This document shows positions 58,830 through 64,000 of a stretch of 64,000 bases of DNA, piece by piece (within the stretch, counting starts at the first letter, position 1; each line of letters starts with the position of its first letter). Under the pieces are notes generated by a model, which ran no database searches, was not told the DNA's origin, and saw only the letters and a list, made by a program, of their open reading frames with translations. Source of the DNA: TMED14 sp963925545 (GTDB taxonomy: Bacteria > Bacteroidota > Bacteroidia > Flavobacteriales > Schleiferiaceae); the NCBI GenBank assembly GCA_963925545.1, contig CAWUSA010000007.1, positions 1 through 64,000 of the forward strand. Direction: 5' to 3'. The position numbers were made by a program, and so were the translations under genes.

Positions 58830-60112
58830 TGGATTATCTACGCCCCTTACTTGCCCTATCCCTTATGCTGTTGGTTTTATGGGCAGTTAGCGAAGGCAGA
58901 AAACGCGTCGACTGGAAGCTTGTGGCTAAAGGGCTTGGCATCCAATTGATCCTGGCCTACGCCGTACTGGAGGTGGCCTGGGTTTCAAACATATTTGACT
59001 TCATTGGCCGAGGCTTTGTTAGCCTCTTAGGCTTCTCAAGGGAGGGGGCCGATTTCTTGTTTGGTGGTCTGGGGACAGCTGACGGCGGCTTTGGGTTCAT
59101 TTTCGCCTTTCAGATTCTGCCAACCATCATTTTCTTCTCAGCCGTCACCAGTGTTCTGTTCCACTTCGGGATTCTGCAACGCGTGGTTGCCGTCTTTGCC
59201 TGGTTGATGAAACGAAGCCTGAAGCTCTCCGGTGCTGAGTCTGTGGCTCTAGCTGCCAATGTGTTTGTCGGGCAGACGGAAGCCCCATTGATGATCAAGC
59301 CATATATCGCAAAAATGACACGGTCAGAGCTGCTTTGCTTGATGACTGGTGGCATGGCAACCATTGCTGGTGCTGTACTGGCTACTTACATCAGCTACCT
59401 TGGTGACGGAGACCCTGAAAGCCAGGCATTTTATGCCAGACATTTCCTTGCAGCTTCTGTGATGAACGCCCCTGCAGCCATTGTAGCAGCAAAGATTCTA
59501 GTACCAGAAACTGAGATCGTTACTGACACAGCAGATGTGGTCATGGAGAAGCAATCCAATTGGCTGGATGCCATTTCAACAGGCACCACCGATGGCTTAA
59601 AAATGGCCGTGAATGTTGGCGTCATGCTTTTGGTGTTCACTGCATTGATTGCCCTAGTCAATGGCGTCCTCGGCAGTGGACTGGGTCAATTGTTTGGCAT
59701 CAATGATTGGTTGAGTGACATGACCAATGGTCGCTATGATTCCCTCAGTTTGGAAGCCATATTCGGCCTGATTCTCGCTCCCTTGACTTGGTTGATGGGT
59801 GTGCCATGGGCAGAAGCCACCGCGGTGGGACAGCTGCTTGGCATCAAAACCTCCCTCAATGAATTCTATGCCTATGTTCAGTTGAAAGACTTGATGGCCA
59901 ATGGGCAAATCGTCAGTGAAAAGGCAAGGATCTTATCTGTTTACATCCTTTGTGGCTTTGCCAACTTCGCCTCCATTGGCATCCAAGTCGGTGGCATTGG
60001 CGCACTGGCTCCTTCACGCAGAAAGGATTTGGCCTCTTTGGGATTCAAAGCCTTATTGGCAGGAACCATCGCCTCCCTCTTTACCGCAACGGTGGTGAGT
60101 TTAATCCTCTGA
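58829..60112 (+). CDS. NupC-family concentrative nucleoside transporter
   Basis: A 427-residue CNT transporter with Gly-rich and QTEAP motifs (NVFVGQTEAPLMIKPYI), SVMNAPAAIVAAK, NEFYAYVQL and GFANFASIGIQVGGIGAL, all core features. It imports nucleosides with H+ or Na+. The upstream neighbour overlaps by 1 bp and thyA follows 73 bp later. With the deoxynucleoside kinase and thymidylate synthase genes it belongs to nucleotide supply. If the pyrophosphatase pumps Na+, this transporter could use that gradient. Confidence 0.93.
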   Translation: MDYLRPLLALSLMLLVLWAVSEGRKRVDWKLVAKGLGIQLILAYAVLEVAWVSNIFDFIGRGFVSLLGFSREGADFLFGGLGTADGGFGFIFAFQILPTIIFFSAVTSVLFHFGILQRVVAVFAWLMKRSLKLSGAESVALAANVFVGQTEAPLMIKPYIAKMTRSELLCLMTGGMATIAGAVLATYISYLGDGDPESQAFYARHFLAASVMNAPAAIVAAKILVPETEIVTDTADVVMEKQSNWLDAISTGTTDGLKMAVNVGVMLLVFTALIALVNGVLGSGLGQLFGINDWLSDMTNGRYDSLSLEAIFGLILAPLTWLMGVPWAEATAVGQLLGIKTSLNEFYAYVQLKDLMANGQIVSEKARILSVYILCGFANFASIGIQVGGIGALAPSRRKDLASLGFKALLAGTIASLFTATVVSLIL

Positions 60113-60173
60113 ATTGGTTGAAAACTTATGGGTAACGGTTGCGGCTTTGTCGCATTGATTTGATTGCCCAACC

Positions 60174-60180
60174 TAAATTG
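60174..60180 (+). promoter_or_regulatory. Putative -7-like box of thyA-folA
   Basis: TAAATTG (short TAnnTTG form) ends 5 bases before the thyA ATG, the same layout as at 29228 and 40702. Confidence 0.35.
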
Positions 60181-60185
60181 TAGCC

Positions 60186-61064
60186 ATGCGTCAGTACCAT
60201 GAATTGATTGAACACGTCTTAGCAAAAGGCGTGGAAAAAGGCGACCGAACTGGGACAGGAACCACCTCGCTGTTTGGTCACCAGATGCGCTTTGACCTGT
60301 CAGAGGGCTTCCCCTTGCTGACCACCAAGAAATTGCACTTGAAGAGCATCGCCCATGAATTGATTTGGTTCATTGCAGGCGACACCAACATTCGTTACCT
60401 CTGTCAGCATGGCGTTCGCATTTGGGATGACTGGCCCTACGCCATCTACAAAAAATCTGATGCCTTTGGCGGCGAAAGCATCCGGGACTTTGCCACACGC
60501 ATTGCTGAGGATGAAAATTTTGCAGCGAAATGGGGTGAGCTTGGGCCCGTTTACGGCCACCAGTGGCGACATTGGCCCGGGCCTGATGGCGAGGTTGACC
60601 AATTGCGCATTGTCATGGATGGCTTGCGAAGCAATCCCGATGGCCGACGCCACATCCTTTCTGCCTGGAACCCTGGCTACATTGACCAAATGGCCCTGCC
60701 GCCTTGCCACGCATTCATGCAGTTTTATGTGGCTGATGGCAAGCTTTCTTGCCAACTGTACCAGCGTTCAGCTGATATTTTCTTGGGTGTCCCCTTCAAC
60801 ATCGCCTCCTATGCCCTTTTGGTGCACCTGATGGCGCATGACTTGGGTCTTGCCGTTGGTGACTTCGTCCACAGCCTTGGCGATGCACACATCTACAGCA
60901 ATCACCTGGACCAAGTGAAACTGCAGCTCAGCAGAGCTTGCCGGCCACTACCAAGGTTGGTGCTCAACATGGATGTCAACTCCATCTTTGACTTTGTCTA
61001 CGAAGACATGGCCATCACAGATTACGATCCTCACCCACACATTAAAGGCGCTGTCGCCGTTTAA
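60186..61064 (+). CDS. thyA: Thymidylate synthase
   Basis: ThyA methylates dUMP to dTMP with methylene-tetrahydrofolate. The 292 residues hold RTGTGTTSLFGHQMRFDL, the folate/dUMP loop WRHWPGPDG, catalytic Cys174 (LPPCHAF) and CQLYQRSADIFLGVPFNIASYA. folA, which recycles the dihydrofolate it makes, follows after 11 bp. Length is 28 more than E. coli ThyA, mostly an insertion near 90-125, as is common outside the enterobacteria. Confidence 0.97.
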   Translation: MRQYHELIEHVLAKGVEKGDRTGTGTTSLFGHQMRFDLSEGFPLLTTKKLHLKSIAHELIWFIAGDTNIRYLCQHGVRIWDDWPYAIYKKSDAFGGESIRDFATRIAEDENFAAKWGELGPVYGHQWRHWPGPDGEVDQLRIVMDGLRSNPDGRRHILSAWNPGYIDQMALPPCHAFMQFYVADGKLSCQLYQRSADIFLGVPFNIASYALLVHLMAHDLGLAVGDFVHSLGDAHIYSNHLDQVKLQLSRACRPLPRLVLNMDVNSIFDFVYEDMAITDYDPHPHIKGAVAV

Positions 61065-61075
61065 TCTATGTACCG

Positions 61076-61561
61076 ATGATCACTGCCATTGTTGCCCATG
61101 ATCTCAACCGCCTGATTGGCGGCGGCAATGATTTGCTCTGGCATCTACCCGATGACCTGAAGCACTTCAAGGCTAAAACCCTTGGCAAGCCAATCATCAT
61201 GGGTCGACGAACCTTTGATTCTGTTGGCCGTGCCTTGCCTAAGCGAAGTAACATCGTCATCACGAGGAAAACTGATTGGTCTGCTGACAAAGTGACTGTG
61301 GTGTCATCCCTGGAGGCTGCCATTGCAACGGCTCAGTCCATTGACCAGGATGTGTGGATTGTTGGTGGTGGCGAAATCTATCGACTGGCATTGCCCTATT
61401 GCCATGCCTTGGAAATCACTGTCATTGATGCCGCTTACCAAGGCGACACCTGGTTCCCATCCTACGATGAAGGTTTTGTTGAGGTGAGCCGGGTTCATCA
61501 CCCAGCTGATGACCACCATGCAGTGGCTTTTGACTTCATCCGATTGGAACGAAGGGATTAA
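61076..61561 (+). CDS. folA: Dihydrofolate reductase
   Basis: A 161-residue type I DHFR: NRLIGGGNDLLWHLPDDLKHFK (active-site Asp in LPDDL), GKPIIMGRRTFDSVG (NADPH), IVGGGEIYR. It reduces dihydrofolate to tetrahydrofolate after the ThyA reaction. The stop (TAA) is shared in TTAA with the stop of the convergent clpX gene. Confidence 0.97.
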   Translation: MITAIVAHDLNRLIGGGNDLLWHLPDDLKHFKAKTLGKPIIMGRRTFDSVGRALPKRSNIVITRKTDWSADKVTVVSSLEAAIATAQSIDQDVWIVGGGEIYRLALPYCHALEITVIDAAYQGDTWFPSYDEGFVEVSRVHHPADDHHAVAFDFIRLERRD

Positions 61562-62754
61562 GCTGCTTTTTTGCCGTCGGTCTCTGCCAACTTGGCCTTG
61601 ACATCTTTTGCCTGTATCAACACCTTCTCAGGCAATTCATACATACTTTCAGTCAACACAGCCTCACAGATACCTCGAAGGCCTCTTGCTCCCAATTTGT
61701 ACTCCATCGCTTGTTCAACCATGGCGTCCAAGGCGTCATCCTCAATCTCAAGCTCAATGCCATCCATGGCAAATAGCTGTTTGTATTGAGTAATCAAGGC
61801 ATTTTTTGGCTCAGTCAGGATGCGACGGAGTGCTTCCCTACTCAGTGGGTTCAGGTAGCTTAACACCGGAATACGGCCAATCAGCTCTGGGATCAGGCCA
61901 AATTTTTTGAGGTCTTGTGGCGTGACATGCTTCAACATGTTTTCCTTGTCCATCTTGCCTCGAAGCTCTGCACCATGGTACCCAACAACCTGCGTGTTCA
62001 TGCGACCGGCTATGTGTCGTTCAATGCCTGCAAATGCACCGCCTGCGATGAACAGGATGTTTCTTGTGTCCACTTCAATGAACTTCTGATCTGGGTGCTT
62101 GCGTCCACCCTTGGGTGGCACATTGACTACCGTGCCTTCAAGCAATTTCAACAGGGCTTGCTGTACACCCTCGCCAGATACATCTCTGGTGATGGATGGG
62201 TTGTCACTTTTGCGGGCAATCTTATCGATTTCATCGATGAAAATGATACCTCGCTGGGCGGATTCCACATCGTAGTCTGCTGCCTGAATCAATCGGGTCA
62301 ATATGCTTTCCACGTCTTCTCCCACATAACCTGCCTCCGTCAATACCGTGGCATCCACAATGGCAAAGGGCACCTTCAACATGCGAGCGATGCTTCTGGC
62401 CAACAAGGTTTTACCTGTTCCCGTTTCACCCACAAGCATGACATTGGACTTTTCGATTTCAAAATCATCGACAGTTCCCTTGAGTACGCGCTTGTAGTGG
62501 TTGTATACGGCCACCGATAGAATCTTTTTCGCTTCCTCTTGACCAATGATGTATTGATCCAAGTGGGATTTGATTTCTTTGGGCTTTGGCAAGGTGAAAT
62601 CCAAGTCCGTTGAAGGCTTAGCCTTGGCTGTTTCCTCCTCTAAAATGCCATGAGCTTGATCTACACAAGATGCGCAAATGTGTGCATCGAGACCAGCAAT
62701 CAACAGGCCAGCTTCAGCCTTTGGTCTGCCACAAAAAGAACACTGATCTGCCAT
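61558..62754 (-). CDS. clpX: ATP-dependent Clp protease ATP-binding subunit ClpX
   Basis: A 398-residue AAA+ unfoldase. The N-terminal zinc domain has Cys5, Cys8, Cys27, Cys30; Walker A is GETGTGKT (109-116), Walker B IIFIDEID, and sensor 2 GARGLR is present. The loop that holds IGF in E. coli ClpX and docks on ClpP reads VGY here (QVVGYHGAE). It overlaps folA by 4 bp at the stop and follows clpP by 2 bp. Confidence 0.97.
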   Translation of the reverse strand: MADQCSFCGRPKAEAGLLIAGLDAHICASCVDQAHGILEEETAKAKPSTDLDFTLPKPKEIKSHLDQYIIGQEEAKKILSVAVYNHYKRVLKGTVDDFEIEKSNVMLVGETGTGKTLLARSIARMLKVPFAIVDATVLTEAGYVGEDVESILTRLIQAADYDVESAQRGIIFIDEIDKIARKSDNPSITRDVSGEGVQQALLKLLEGTVVNVPPKGGRKHPDQKFIEVDTRNILFIAGGAFAGIERHIAGRMNTQVVGYHGAELRGKMDKENMLKHVTPQDLKKFGLIPELIGRIPVLSYLNPLSREALRRILTEPKNALITQYKQLFAMDGIELEIEDDALDAMVEQAMEYKLGARGLRGICEAVLTESMYELPEKVLIQAKDVKAKLAETDGKKAA

Positions 62755-62756
62755 AT

Positions 62757-63434
62757 TTATGACTTGCGTTGAGCCTTTTTTGTGAGAACCTCATCGATCA
62801 TGCCATAAGCTTTCGCCTCTTCTGATGTCATCCAGTAGTCCCGATCTGAATCCTTTTCCACACGATCAAACGATTGACCTGAATGCTCAGAAACGATCTG
62901 GTACAACTCCTTTTTCAACTTCAAGATTTCCAACAAGGTAATTTCCATATCACTGGCTTGGCCTTGCGCTCCACCCATTGGCTGGTGAATCATCACCCTT
63001 GAATGCTTCAATGCAGATCGCTTGCCCTTGGTGCCTGCGCAAAGGAGAACTGCGCCCATTGATGCTGCCATGCCTGTGCAAATGGTTGCTACATCGGGGC
63101 TGATCACCTGCATGGTGTCATAAATGCCCAACCCTGCATGGACCGAACCACCCGGGCTATTCATGTAAATCTGAATGTCTTTTTTGGGATCCACTGACTC
63201 TAGAAACAAGAGCTGAGCCTGCACAATGTTTGCTACTTGATCGTTGATGCCTGTGCCTAAAAAGATGATGCGATCCATCATCAATCGAGAAAAGACATCC
63301 ATTTGTGCCACATTCATTTGACGCTCCTCAATGATGTAAGGGGTCATGGAACTGTCCACATAGTCGTTCAAGTGCATTGAACTGATACCTTGATGGCCTT
63401 GCGCAAAGCGCTTGAATTCTTTTCCGTGATTCAT
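62757..63434 (-). CDS. clpP: ATP-dependent Clp protease proteolytic subunit ClpP
   Basis: A 225-residue serine peptidase with catalytic Ser in GMAASMGAVLL, His in HSRVMIHQPMGG and Asp in EKDSDRDYWM. The N-terminal ~35 residues before TPYIIEERQ are longer than the E. coli propeptide and may be cut off. Order tig-clpP-clpX is the common one, linking co-translational folding with degradation. Confidence 0.96.
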   Translation of the reverse strand: MNHGKEFKRFAQGHQGISSMHLNDYVDSSMTPYIIEERQMNVAQMDVFSRLMMDRIIFLGTGINDQVANIVQAQLLFLESVDPKKDIQIYMNSPGGSVHAGLGIYDTMQVISPDVATICTGMAASMGAVLLCAGTKGKRSALKHSRVMIHQPMGGAQGQASDMEITLLEILKLKKELYQIVSEHSGQSFDRVEKDSDRDYWMTSEEAKAYGMIDEVLTKKAQRKS

Positions 63435-63443
63435 AGGGGGTGC

Positions 63444-64000
63444 TTATTTATTCTTCTGGACCAATTTACGGAAATCTGCAATGCTTGACTTGCTTTCCTT
63501 GATGCCAAAGTTGGACTTGAAGAAAGTCATCATTTTATCGTGCAACAATTGCTCTGACAACTGCTCTGCTTGGTTGCGGTCTTCCAATAGATTGGCGGCC
63601 ATCTTTTCAAGCTCTTCAGGACCCATATTGGCTTGGCCAAACTCTGCCATGCGAACCGTGATCATCTTAACCGTGAAGGCAACCAACTCTTCCTTGTGCA
63701 CATGCAGGTGATGGTCCTTCACCAATTTGTTCTCAATGAGCTGCCAGCGCATGCCCTTCTCTGAGTTGGTCCAGTTTTCTTCCATCTCCTCAGTTGACAT
63801 GGCATTTTCGCCAGACTGTGTCATCCACTTTTTCAAGAAATCAACAGGCAACGCCATTTTGGTTTTCATCAAGTGTTCTGTGGCTGTATTGAAGAAATGG
63901 GTATCCACATCACGGTCATAGACCTTAGCCAGTTCCTCACGAATTTGCTCTTGCATGTCAGCCTCTTCCTTCACCTTGCCTTCACCAAAGACCTTGTCAT
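63444..64000 (-). CDS. tig: Trigger factor, C-terminal part (cut by the window edge)
   Basis: The frame is open to the right edge (DKVFGEGKVKEE visible before a GTG that is not the true start), so only the last ~184 residues are in the window. The helical C-terminal chaperone domain shows LPVDFLKKWM, the NWTNSEKGMRWQLIENKLVK helix and a coiled-coil end (GIKESKSSIADFRKLVQ). The ribosome-binding and PPIase domains lie beyond the edge. Trigger factor binds nascent chains at the ribosome exit. clpP follows after 9 bp. Confidence 0.93.
   Translation of the reverse strand, partial: DKVFGEGKVKEEADMQEQIREELAKVYDRDVDTHFFNTATEHLMKTKMALPVDFLKKWMTQSGENAMSTEEMEENWTNSEKGMRWQLIENKLVKDHHLHVHKEELVAFTVKMITVRMAEFGQANMGPEELEKMAANLLEDRNQAEQLSEQLLHDKMMTFFKSNFGIKESKSSIADFRKLVQKNK

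Overview
The window is a gene-dense piece of a Bacteroidota chromosome, most likely an aerobic, probably marine member of the Flavobacteriales. Four things point there. Secreted proteins carry type IX secretion (T9SS) C-terminal sorting domains (YPNPAS motifs). The respiratory chain uses alternative complex III feeding an aa3-type cytochrome oxidase. Families largely typical of the phylum occur (DUF6029, Omp28, DUF3098, a Mrp without a CxxC pair). Promoters match the Bacteroidota -7 box TAnnTTTG, and Shine-Dalgarno sequences are absent. There are no insertion sequences, prophage, CRISPR arrays or rRNA genes, and no gene-free stretch longer than 300 bases; the longest gap is about 150 bp, upstream of queA. 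Both ends cut genes: a T9SS cargo protein on the left and trigger factor on the right.

Layout, left to right. Bases 1-4232 (+) hold the end of a T9SS cargo gene and an overlapping trio, TlpA-like thioredoxin / DUF6029 outer-membrane protein / Omp28-like lipoprotein. Bases 4222-6158 (-) carry queG-ruvB. Bases 6244-17225 (-) carry actABCDEF-coxBA, a complete quinol-to-oxygen electron path apart from oxidase subunits III and IV, closed by a strong terminator and preceded by a perfect 9-bp inverted repeat. Bases 17369-18811 hold a SPOR-domain protein and two ORFs with three rhodanese domains, one ORF with a lipoprotein signal buried in its middle. Bases 18869-26532 (-) form a run mrp-nfu-korA-korB-yebC-S9 peptidase that links Fe-S assembly to a 2-oxoacid:ferredoxin oxidoreductase. 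Bases 26569-33819 carry rlmN, two unknown envelope genes, queA, and ftsX-DUF3098-uppP-truB. Bases 33865-43503 carry leuS, an M23 peptidase, a response regulator/histidine kinase/tryptophan dioxygenase operon, and two secreted proteins that together look like a split extracellular nuclease. Bases 43608-53012 carry tRNA-Gly(GCC), mutS, a SpoU-type methyltransferase, ompA-folK, sppA, DUF2797, a GH3-family enzyme and a deoxynucleoside kinase. Bases 53085-64000 carry a membrane pyrophosphatase with a His/Cys-rich tail, pdhB, etfBA, a DUF151 nuclease, a nucleoside transporter, thyA-folA, and tig-clpP-clpX.

The genes are mostly housekeeping and fit a compact aerobic heterotroph: respiration (Act/Cox, Etf, Kor, Pdh), thymidylate/folate supply (NupC, dNK, ThyA, FolA, FolK), the last two steps of queuosine synthesis (QueA, QueG), DNA repair (RuvB, MutS), protein quality control (Tig/ClpP/ClpX, SppA) and envelope building (FtsX, UppP, M23, OmpA). 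Operons are tight, with ATGA overlaps, and many neighbouring operons meet end to end. The most notable general signal is that many operon-leading genes have a -7 box ending 4-7 bases before the start codon, which implies leaderless mRNAs.
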